Origin: Gemmatimonadota bacterium
GTDB taxonomy: Bacteria > Gemmatimonadota > Gemmatimonadetes > Longimicrobiales > Gaopeijiaceae
Length of the DNA stretch: 34,636 nucleotides
Direction: 5' to 3'
Assembly: GCA_003248075.1 (NCBI GenBank)
Contig: QJYK01000338.1
Coordinates: forward strand, 1-34,636
The notes below the pieces were generated by a model. It was not told where the DNA came from. It saw only the letters and a list, made by a program, of their open reading frames with translations, and made no database searches. Every line of letters begins with the position of its first letter. Positions within the stretch are counted from its first letter, which is position 1. Shown here piece after piece: positions 25,437-31,736 of this stretch. Made by a program: the position numbers and the translations under genes.

Positions 25437-26216
25437 CTACAGTCGCGGAGCCAAGGCCAGCACGCGCAGGGGCGATCCGCTTCCCCCCAAGAGTTTCAGC
25501 GGCGCGGCGATCACGACGGCCCCGGTCGCGGGTAGGCGATCGAGGTTGCACAGGCTGGCGAGCCCGAACCTGCCCGCGCCGTGCATGATGCCGTGGTTCG
25601 GAAAGGGCGGGTCGAAGGTCCCCGCCTGGCCCGCGTCGGTTCCGATCGTCTCCACGCCGACCCCCAGGACTTCGCGGTCGTTTGCAAGCAGTGCGGAGGC
25701 GTCTTTGTGAAAGCCGGGGGTGTGCGGACCATCCTCTGACAGGTTGGTGAAGGCGTCCCCGGAACGCTTGCTCCAGTCGGTGCGGAACAGGACCCAAGCC
25801 CCTGCCGGGATGCGGCCGTGTCGCTCCTCCCAACCCTCGATCCAGGCCGGGGTGAGGAGAAAGTCCGGGTTCCTGGCGACCTCTTCGGTGGCGTCGAGCA
25901 CACAGGCCGGTCCCACGAAGCGCCCAACCGGGATGGTGTCCGTCGCGTTACCGGGCAGATCCTTGCCCGTCACCCAGTGGATCGGGGCATCGAAATGGGT
26001 GCCCGTGTGCTCTCCGAGCCTGATCGTGTTCCAGTACCACGCGGGCCCGCCCGCGTCGTACCGGCTGATGGTCTCCATCGTGAGGCCCGGAGACGGCGCG
26101 AAGATGTCGGGCAGCCCGATCACGGGCGTGTCCGGTCCGAGCGGCTGCGTGAGGTCGACGACCTCGACGGCTCCGCTGCGCAGGGCGTCGACGAGCTGCA
26201 GGAGCACGGTGGACAT
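25437..26216 (-). CDS. Cyclase family metal-dependent hydrolase (kynurenine formamidase/isatin hydrolase-like)
   Basis: A 259-residue protein from ATG 26216 with GAGG 7 bases upstream. It belongs to the cyclase superfamily (PF04199-type), which includes kynurenine formamidase and isatin hydrolase. The family signature HTGTHFDAPIHW gives the metal ligands H70, H74, D76 and H80, and the C-terminal NHGIMHGAG and VVIAAPLKLLGGSGSPLRVLAL blocks are typical. The fold hydrolyses amide, formamide or lactam bonds with Mn or Zn. It begins 27 bp after the beta subunit of a thiamine-diphosphate decarboxylase, so hydrolysis followed by decarboxylation is a reasonable inference. Tryptophan-catabolic neighbours that would favour kynurenine formamidase are absent. 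Confidence 0.87.
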   Translation of the reverse strand: MSTVLLQLVDALRSGAVEVVDLTQPLGPDTPVIGLPDIFAPSPGLTMETISRYDAGGPAWYWNTIRLGEHTGTHFDAPIHWVTGKDLPGNATDTIPVGRFVGPACVLDATEEVARNPDFLLTPAWIEGWEERHGRIPAGAWVLFRTDWSKRSGDAFTNLSEDGPHTPGFHKDASALLANDREVLGVGVETIGTDAGQAGTFDPPFPNHGIMHGAGRFGLASLCNLDRLPATGAVVIAAPLKLLGGSGSPLRVLALAPRL

Positions 26217-26243
26217 CGCGGTGCCTCTTGGATAGGAGGGTCT

Positions 26244-26834
26244 TCAGCGCTCCTCGACGAGCGAGCGCAGATGGCGAGCGAACTGAAAACGGTTCTCCAG
26301 CAGGCCGAGGTCCGTCACGAAGCCCTTCGTCCGGGCCGGCGCCTCGTAGTGTGCGTCCACCTTCGCGACGATCGTCGTGAGTCGATCCGACGCCAGCGCC
26401 CGGTTGAACGCGTCGGCGAAGGCGTCCACATCGGAAACCCGCTCCGTGGCGGGGATACCCGAGGCGGCGGCGACGGCCGCGAGATCGCTGCCGGCCGACG
26501 TCGCGGTGGGGAAGCCACCGACCGAGAGCAGGCTCTCGTTGTCGAACACGACGTGGGTCAGGTTGGGAGGACGGTACCGGCCCATGGTGGTCAGCCCACC
26601 CATGTTCATGAGCACGCTGCCGTCTCCGTCCAGGACGACCACTTCCAGCTCGGGCCGGCACAGGGCGATCCCGAGGCCGATCGAGGAGGCGATCCCCATG
26701 GCGTGCTGGAGGTAGAAGAACCCCGGGCGATGACCGAGGCTCTGGAGCTCGGCTGCCACGGCGCCCATGATGGTCACGACCACGCGTCGCTCGAGCTCCG
26801 GGTAGATCGCCTGCAGCGCCTCGAGTCGCCTCAC
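26244..26834 (-). CDS. Thiamine diphosphate-dependent decarboxylase, C-terminal (beta/ThDP-binding) subunit
   Basis: A 196-residue protein resembling the ComE-type subunit of sulfopyruvate or phosphonopyruvate decarboxylase. GTG 26834 is preferred over ATG 26849 because GGAGG lies 7 bases before it and GTGA overlaps the stop of the alpha gene. The ThDP/Mg motif is visible: GDGS (70-73), then N99 in VVFDNESLLSVGG. The upstream FFYLQHAMGIASSIGLGIAL is also typical of the PP domain. It supplies the diphosphate-binding half of the active site and must pair with the N-terminal subunit encoded next to it. The substrate cannot be read from the sequence. Confidence 0.87.
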   Translation of the reverse strand: MRRLEALQAIYPELERRVVVTIMGAVAAELQSLGHRPGFFYLQHAMGIASSIGLGIALCRPELEVVVLDGDGSVLMNMGGLTTMGRYRPPNLTHVVFDNESLLSVGGFPTATSAGSDLAAVAAASGIPATERVSDVDAFADAFNRALASDRLTTIVAKVDAHYEAPARTKGFVTDLGLLENRFQFARHLRSLVEER

Positions 26835-27349
26835 GCGCCCTCCTCCCACATCAGATCACGACCCAGGAGGAGGGCCGCGGGGCGGTTGGAGGCATGCGCC
26901 AGCGTCATCGCCTTGGCGACCCGAGGCGCGACCTGCTCTCGGGTGTCGAGACGCTCGAAGGGGATCCTCAGGGCGTGGAGCACGTGCTCCGTGACCAGGC
27001 CCCCTTCGGTCTGCCAGGGATCCGGCTCCCCGAACGTGCCCCGATCGCTCACGAGCATGAGCAGCGGGATGCGGAAGAGCTGCGCCCCCGAGACGATGCC
27101 GTTGATCGACGCCAGGAAGCCGTGGTTCTGCATGAGCATCGCCGATCGCTTCCCGGCGAAGTGCGCGCCGGCCGAGAGACCCACGCCCTCCTCCTCCTTG
27201 GCGAGCCGAACCAGGATCATCTCGGGGTCGTCGTCGGCCATGCGGATCAGGTGCACGAGCCACGTCTCCGGCAGCGCCGAGACGAGCTCGACGCCACACG
27301 CCTTCAGCGCGTCGTAGACGATCCTGGAGCTGTCGACGGATACTGGCAT
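26831..27349 (-). CDS. Thiamine diphosphate-dependent decarboxylase, N-terminal (alpha/pyrimidine-binding) subunit
   Basis: A 172-residue protein from ATG 27349, equivalent to the PYR domain of ThDP enzymes (ComD-like). The catalytic Glu that activates the cofactor lies in LAKEEEGVGLSAG (residues 49-61), followed by AMLMQNHGFLASINGI and LLMLVSDRG. The alpha and beta genes overlap by 4 bp (GTGA), as expected for obligate partners. Split PYR/PP subunits of this size are known for sulfopyruvate decarboxylase (coenzyme M pathway) and for some 2-oxo-acid decarboxylases. No other coenzyme M or phosphonate gene is in the window, so a different 2-oxo acid is likely here. Confidence 0.87.
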   Translation of the reverse strand: MPVSVDSSRIVYDALKACGVELVSALPETWLVHLIRMADDDPEMILVRLAKEEEGVGLSAGAHFAGKRSAMLMQNHGFLASINGIVSGAQLFRIPLLMLVSDRGTFGEPDPWQTEGGLVTEHVLHALRIPFERLDTREQVAPRVAKAMTLAHASNRPAALLLGRDLMWEEGA

Positions 27350-27446
27350 CGGCGTTCCGGGCCGGAGGAACGGACCGCCAATCTCCGGGGGTCGGTAGCC
27401 GCGAGCAAGCGCCGCGGACCCGAGCGAGGCCGTAGCGCTGACGCGC

Positions 27447-28430
27447 TCAACCGGCGGGAGGGAGCGTACCCGGCGGCCCCGGCAGTGCGGGGCCCGCCCG
27501 AACGAAGGCCTGATCGAGGCTCCAGCGCACCCCCAGCACGGTCGTCAGCACGAGCGGCACCCACGCCGCTCCGATCCCCGTCCCCCAGAGCGCCGACCAG
27601 GCCGCGGGCCATGCCACCAACTGGGCGGCCAGGGTGAGCACTCCGCGCCGCCACGCACGCCGATCGCGGCCTCGGAGGTCCGCGCGCAAGCCCAGGGCCG
27701 TGACCAGGATGGCGGCCAGGGCGCACGCCCCCAGGATCGCCGAGCGTGCCCCCACCAGCCCCGCCGCGATCGCGACGGTGAGCGGGAGCGCCGCAAGCGC
27801 GGCGAGCGCCCCCGCCGTCATCAGGCGCCAGACCCGCAGCGGTCCGAGGAGGGGTGCGGTCACATAGGGCAGGCCCCGGAGAAGGAGCCAATCACGCAGC
27901 TCCGCGAACCCCGCCTCGGTGCGGCCGGAGCGGCGCGCGGTGTCCAGGAAGTCGTCCACCAGTGGAGGGCGCAGGTGTGTGCGCACGAACCGTCGCACGC
28001 GTCCCGGCACGGGCAGGCGGCCCAGCGTGGAGTCCACCGCCGCGTCGAGCACACGGGCGTAGTCGGCCTCGAGCGAAGCCAACGGAACCGCCGGGAGAAG
28101 ACGGCCGCCATCCTTCGGCGGCCGCTCGATCACGGTCCTGATCTGTCGCTCGACCCGACGAACCGCCGCCGCCGCCCCGACCAGGGATCCCAGCAGCGCG
28201 CCCCCCGCGAATCCGGCCGCCGTATAACTCGCCACCAGGGACCAGGCGCCCAGCGCGCCCAGCACGCCCACCTCCGGCCATCCTCGCGTCACGATCGTCG
28301 CGGAGGCCCGCAGGACCACGGCCGCGCCGAGGGAATAGCCGGCCGCATGCGCCAGAACCGAGACGAGGAGCTGTCGTGTCGGGCTGCCGGAGGGTGTCGG
28401 CCCTCCGCCCGGACCCTGGTCGTCGGCCAA
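27447..28430 (-). CDS. Integral membrane protein, unknown
   Basis: A 327-residue protein. The start is TTG 28430, supported by GAGAGG 8 bases upstream; no ATG or GTG fits before the first membrane segment. A polar Gly/Pro N-terminus (1-18) is followed by helices around residues 20-42 and 50-90, a soluble region (about 92-190, with DYARVLDAAVDSTLGRLPVP), then helices around 200-250 and 270-310, and a Pro-rich tail. I recognise no family. It lies 97 bp upstream of the ThDP decarboxylase genes on the same strand. Whether it belongs to that operon, for example as a transporter, is uncertain. A small AGCGC/GCGCT hairpin overlaps its stop. Confidence 0.6.
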   Translation of the reverse strand: MADDQGPGGGPTPSGSPTRQLLVSVLAHAAGYSLGAAVVLRASATIVTRGWPEVGVLGALGAWSLVASYTAAGFAGGALLGSLVGAAAAVRRVERQIRTVIERPPKDGGRLLPAVPLASLEADYARVLDAAVDSTLGRLPVPGRVRRFVRTHLRPPLVDDFLDTARRSGRTEAGFAELRDWLLLRGLPYVTAPLLGPLRVWRLMTAGALAALAALPLTVAIAAGLVGARSAILGACALAAILVTALGLRADLRGRDRRAWRRGVLTLAAQLVAWPAAWSALWGTGIGAAWVPLVLTTVLGVRWSLDQAFVRAGPALPGPPGTLPPAG

Positions 28431-28592
28431 TCGTCGGCCCTCTCTGCGCCCGTTTCACGCACCCGCGCCGATGGCGCAGGTGTCCGGCGCGTCGCCGGTC
28501 GCCTGCCCCATTGACCATACGCCCCTCGGCGGCAGGCGTCGAGGGGCGCCGTGCGCCACCCCACGACTGCCCGTCGTGCCGATCCGCCAACC

Positions 28593-28621
28593 TGTACAGG
28601 CCCGAGGCTCCGGGTTATGAT
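28593..28621 (+). promoter_or_regulatory. Candidate sigma-70-type promoter of the rpsP operon
   Basis: TGTACA (28593-28598; 4/6 to the -35 consensus) and TATGAT (28616-28621; 5/6 to the -10 consensus) are separated by 17 bp. The -35 lies within a small CCTGTACAGG palindrome. The rpsP start is about 89 bp downstream, leaving room for a leader of about 80 nt. Confidence 0.5.
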
Positions 28622-28709
28622 TTTTGTCTGCCTTCCCTCGGGGATGAGGCGCTCTTGACCGCGCGCTAAAGGGCGGGGCGCGGGAGACCACGGGACAGAC
28701 TTCGAGACG

Positions 28710-29192
28710 ATGCCAGTACGTATTCGACTCCGGCGCATGGGCCGGAAGAAGCAACCCCACTACCGGGTCGTGGTCGCGGACAGCCAGTCCCCGCGCGACG
28801 GCCGATTCGTGGAGACCCTGGGCTACTACAAGCCCCTGACCGATCCGGCGAGACTGGTGCTCGACATGGACCGCGTCGACCACTGGCTCTCGCAGGGCGC
28901 CGAGCCGTCAGGGACGGTGCGATCCCTGATCACCAGGGCCCGCCAGGGGGGCGGCAAGGGAATGGTCGTGGGCACCGAGGACGCGGAAGAGGTGAAGGCG
29001 AAGCGGGCCGAAGCGCTCGCGGCCCGGCGCGTTGCGGAGAAGAGGGCCGCGGAGGCCAGTGCCCAGGCGGCCGCCCAGGCCGAAGCCGCTGCGGCAGCCG
29101 AGTCCGCGGTGACCGCCGAGGCGGAGCCGGAAGCGGCCGCGACGGATACGGCCGCGGAAGGCGCCGGCGAGGGCGAGGAGAAGTCCGAGTAA
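28710..29192 (+). CDS. rpsP: 30S ribosomal protein S16
   Basis: The first gene of the translation operon. The N-terminal 85 residues are canonical S16 ([35 protein letters not shown] is characteristic, then LGYYKPL). S16 binds 16S rRNA in the 5' domain and helps assemble the small subunit. The protein is 160 residues against a usual 80-90. The extra C-terminal 70 or so are Ala/Glu-rich low-complexity sequence with a Lys/Arg/Ala helix ([20 protein letters not shown]). Such tails occur in some phyla, but this one is long. rimM follows after 14 bp; no KH-domain gene lies between, although one is often found there. Confidence 0.97.
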   Translation: MPVRIRLRRMGRKKQPHYRVVVADSQSPRDGRFVETLGYYKPLTDPARLVLDMDRVDHWLSQGAEPSGTVRSLITRARQGGGKGMVVGTEDAEEVKAKRAEALAARRVAEKRAAEASAQAAAQAEAAAAAESAVTAEAEPEAAATDTAAEGAGEGEEKSE

Positions 29193-29206
29193 CCCTCGGG
29201 CGTCCG

Positions 29207-29758
29207 ATGACGATGGGTCGAGACGACCCGGGGTTCCTCGTCGTCGGCCACGTCGCCAGGGTGCACGGCATCAAGGGCGAAGTCTTCGTCCATACGCTGA
29301 CTGACCACCCCGACGCGTCGTTCGCGTCCGGGGTGGTTCTGCGTCTGGGGGATGCGTCCGGGCGCGAGCCCGACGCGGACCTCCCCCCCGTCGAGGTCGC
29401 TTCGACCCGTCCGTTCAAGCATGGGCTGCTGGTCTCGTTCGTCGGCTTCCAGGGTCGCGGCGAGGCGGAGCGCGTCCTGTCGGGCAGGTATCTGCTCCGC
29501 GAGATCGAAGCGATCGAGCCCCTCGGGGAGGGCGAGGTCTTCTACCACCAGCTCCTGGGCTGCCGGGTGGAGACCGTGACGGGGGCTCGCCTGGGCGAGG
29601 TACGCGAGGTCTACGAGCTCGCCCCCTCCGACCTGCTCGAGGTGCGCGGGGAGGAGCGCACCTACCTGATCCCGTTCCGGAGCGAGGTCGTGGTGAGCGT
29701 GGACGTCGAGGGGGGGAGGCTCGTGGTCGACCCTCCGGAGGGGCTGCTCGATCTGTGA
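29207..29758 (+). CDS. rimM: Ribosome maturation factor RimM
   Basis: A 183-residue protein. The N-terminal RimM domain opens with FLVVGHVARVHGIKGEVFVHTLTD (the GxIxxxHGIKGE-type signature), and the C-terminal PRC-barrel includes LLGCRVETVTGARLGEV and YLIPF. RimM binds S19 and aids late processing of the 30S head. ATG 29207 is taken as the start, with ATG 29213 equally possible. The stop overlaps the trmD start (TGATG). The usual partner order rpsP-rimM-trmD-rplS is conserved. Confidence 0.96.
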   Translation: MTMGRDDPGFLVVGHVARVHGIKGEVFVHTLTDHPDASFASGVVLRLGDASGREPDADLPPVEVASTRPFKHGLLVSFVGFQGRGEAERVLSGRYLLREIEAIEPLGEGEVFYHQLLGCRVETVTGARLGEVREVYELAPSDLLEVRGEERTYLIPFRSEVVVSVDVEGGRLVVDPPEGLLDL

Positions 29759-30450
29759 TGCGGATCAACATCGTCACGCTGTTCCCGACGTTCTTCGACG
29801 GTCCGCTCGCGGTCTCGATCCCGAAGCGTGCGGCCGAGGCCGGGCTGGTCGAGTACCGCATCCTCGACCTGCGTGACTATACGCACGACCGCTACCGCAC
29901 GGTGGACGACGTGCCGTACGGGGGAGGTGCCGGGATGGTGATGAAGCCCGAGCCGTTCTTCGAGGCGGTGGACGACCTGGCCCCCGAGGGCCCCGTGGTC
30001 CTGTTGTCGGCGCGCGGTCGGCCCTTCGGGCACGCCGATGCGGTGCGCTTCTCGGTCGCGCCGGACCTCACGCTGCTCTGTGGGCACTACAAGGACGTGG
30101 ATCAGCGGGTCGCGGACCACCTCGCCACGGACGAGATCTCGATGGGGGACTTCGTCGTCTCCGGGGGGGAGTACGGCGCGCTGGTCGTGACCGACGCGGT
30201 GGTCCGCCTGCTTCCCGGCGCCATGGGGGACCACGAGGCCGCGTCGTCCGACTCGTTCTACGACATGGGGAGGCTGAGCGCGCCGTCCTACACGCGCCCC
30301 GTGGAGTATCGGGGATACCGGGTGCCCGAGATCCTCCGCTCCGGCGACCACGCACGCATCGCCGAGTGGCGCCGGGCCGAATCGGACCGCCTCACCCGTG
30401 AGCGGCGCCCCGATCTGGAGGCGGGGGCGGCACAGCCTGACGGGTCCTGA
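29758..30450 (+). CDS. trmD: tRNA (guanine37-N1)-methyltransferase
   Basis: A 230-residue SPOUT enzyme that methylates G37 of tRNAs reading CNN/proline and related codons, using SAM bound in a trefoil knot. The N-terminus MRINIVTLFPTFF favours ATG 29758 (one-base overlap with the rimM stop) over the adjacent GTG 29755. Visible motifs are DVPYGGGAGMVMKPEP, the active-site region LCGHYKDVDQRV (the GxY-EGIDERV motif in variant form) and the knot segment EISMGDFVVSGGEYGALVVTD. The C-terminal helical domain ends HARIAEWRRAESDRLTRERRP. Length is normal for the family. Confidence 0.97.
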   Translation: MRINIVTLFPTFFDGPLAVSIPKRAAEAGLVEYRILDLRDYTHDRYRTVDDVPYGGGAGMVMKPEPFFEAVDDLAPEGPVVLLSARGRPFGHADAVRFSVAPDLTLLCGHYKDVDQRVADHLATDEISMGDFVVSGGEYGALVVTDAVVRLLPGAMGDHEAASSDSFYDMGRLSAPSYTRPVEYRGYRVPEILRSGDHARIAEWRRAESDRLTRERRPDLEAGAAQPDGS

Positions 30451-30500
30451 AAAGGCGCCCCGAACCGGCCCGCTCGGGCAGCTGACGGGGCCTGGCCGCT

Positions 30501-30539
30501 ACCCCTTTCCGGGGGCTTCACCCCCCGAAAGGACAGGGT
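30501..30539 (+). ncRNA. Hairpin in the rplS leader, candidate attenuator or L19 leader
   Basis: CCTTTC (30504-30509) pairs with GAAAGG (30527-30532), then after a C-C mismatch GGGGG (30511-30515) pairs with CCCCC (30521-30525) around a CTTCA loop. Flanking ACCC/GGGT could extend it. There is no T-run. It sits 61 bp before rplS in a 142-bp gap inside an otherwise tightly packed operon. L19 leader RNAs are known in other phyla; this one has not been matched to them. Confidence 0.4.
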
Positions 30540-30592
30540 TACATTAGCGGTCTCCGCCGGGACCCCTCCGGCGCCGTCACGGAGGCGAAGAG

Positions 30593-30946
30593 ATGGGCGA
30601 CCTGATCCAGGAAATCGAGCGAGAGCAGCTCCGGGACGACGCGCCCGACTTCGCCCCCGGCGACACGCTGCGTGTCCTGTACCTCGTGCGCGAGGGCAAC
30701 AAGGAGCGCATCCAGGCCTTCGAGGGCGTGTGCATCGGGCGCAGGGGCGGCGGCGTCAGCGAAACCTTCACCGTGCGCAAGATCTCGAGCGGCATCGGCG
30801 TGGAGCGTATCTTCCCGCTCCATGCCCCGACGGTGAAGGGTATCGAGGTCGTGCGGCGTGGCCGCGTTCGGCGCGCGAAGCTCTACTATCTGCGGGGCCG
30901 TCGCGGCAAATCCGCGAGGATCACGGAGAAGCGCACAACGACCTGA
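30593..30946 (+). CDS. rplS: 50S ribosomal protein L19
   Basis: A 117-residue L19 of normal length, located at the 30S-50S interface. Start ATG 30593 has a strong GGAGG 7 bases upstream. Family marks are [27 protein letters not shown], the segment [21 protein letters not shown] and the C-terminal [21 protein letters not shown]. The upstream hairpin and a possible TACATT -10 at 30540-30545 suggest it can be regulated apart from rpsP-rimM-trmD. Confidence 0.98.
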   Translation: MGDLIQEIEREQLRDDAPDFAPGDTLRVLYLVREGNKERIQAFEGVCIGRRGGGVSETFTVRKISSGIGVERIFPLHAPTVKGIEVVRRGRVRRAKLYYLRGRRGKSARITEKRTTT

Positions 30947-30960
30947 GCTGGCCGGCCTAC

Positions 30961-31596
30961 GTGCCGCCCGACTCCACGCTGGAGCCACCACCGGGCCTCC
31001 TCGACTACGAGCGCGGGTTCTGGCGTCATGGCCGCTCGGTGGCCGGGGTCGACGAGGCGGGACGCGGGCCCCTGGCGGGCCCTGTGGTCGCCGCCGCCGT
31101 CGTGCTCCCGGCCGAGTGCCTGGTGAAGGGCGCCGACGACTCGAAGCGGTTGCCGGCCGACGTGCGTGAGGAGCTCTTCGAGCGGATCCTGGGCTGCGCG
31201 CGACACGTGGGCGTGGGAGCCGCGTCCGTACGCGAGATCGACAGGATCAACATCCTGCGCGCCACCACCCGGGCCATGCGCCGAGCCCTCGCCCGACTTC
31301 CCGAAGCGCCGGGTCACGTGGTCGTCGACGGGCTTCCCGTCCATCACCTGGGATGGGAGCATGACGCCATCGTGGACGGGGACGCGCTCATCCATTCGAT
31401 CGCCTGCGCGTCGATCGTGGCCAAGGTGGTGCGCGACCGACTCATGCTGCGCCTGGCGCATCGCTATCCCGGGTACGGCTGGGACCACAACGCGGGCTAC
31501 GGGACGGCCGCGCACCGAGCGGCCATCGAGGAGCTGGGGCTGACCCCGCACCACCGGCTCACGTTCACCGGGCTCCAATTCGAGCTCGAGTTGTGA
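30961..31596 (+). CDS. rnhB: Ribonuclease HII
   Basis: A 211-residue RNase HII that nicks RNA in RNA-DNA hybrids and removes misincorporated ribonucleotides. The start is set at GTG 30961, 14 bp after rplS; the frame runs further upstream but overlaps rplS, and there is no clear ribosome-binding site, so the start is uncertain by a few codons. The four catalytic acidic residues are visible: D31 and E32 in GVDEAGRGPLAGPVV, D123 in VVDGLP and D141 in VDGDALIHSIACASIVAKVVRD. It is commonly found downstream of rplS. It is the last gene of this operon before the tRNA-fragment junction. Confidence 0.94.
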   Translation: MPPDSTLEPPPGLLDYERGFWRHGRSVAGVDEAGRGPLAGPVVAAAVVLPAECLVKGADDSKRLPADVREELFERILGCARHVGVGAASVREIDRINILRATTRAMRRALARLPEAPGHVVVDGLPVHHLGWEHDAIVDGDALIHSIACASIVAKVVRDRLMLRLAHRYPGYGWDHNAGYGTAAHRAAIEELGLTPHHRLTFTGLQFELEL

Positions 31597-31653
31597 GGGA
31601 CGGAGCCGCGTATCCCTCTCGAAGGGGCTGGCGACCGTATCTTGGGGCCGGAC

Positions 31654-31674
31654 GACCCGGTAGCTCAGCTGGTA
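31654..31674 (+). pseudogene. 5' fragment of a tRNA gene (tRNA-Lys-like)
   Basis: These 21 bases are identical to the first 21 bases of the intact tRNA-Lys at 33750-33770 (acceptor 5' strand, D stem and part of the D loop). After that only CAACGGA (31676-31682 region) still matches. The anticodon, T arm and 3' acceptor are absent, so it cannot be a working tRNA. A possible -10-like TATCTT (31638-31643) lies just upstream, as if this were the former promoter of the tRNA. The 5' halves of several tRNA species can be alike, so Lys is the best but not the only origin. Confidence 0.75.
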
Positions 31675-31736
31675 TCCCCAACGGATCGGCCCTCGGTTGG
31701 TCCAAAGGGCCGCGCCCACTGCCCAGACGTGCCCGC

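Noticed and set aside
28512-28669. Short plus-strand frame ending with a CPSCRSANLYR peptide, resembling a zinc ribbon
   Set aside because: Only one CxxC pair is present, there is no start codon with a ribosome-binding site, and the stretch overlaps the probable rpsP promoter.
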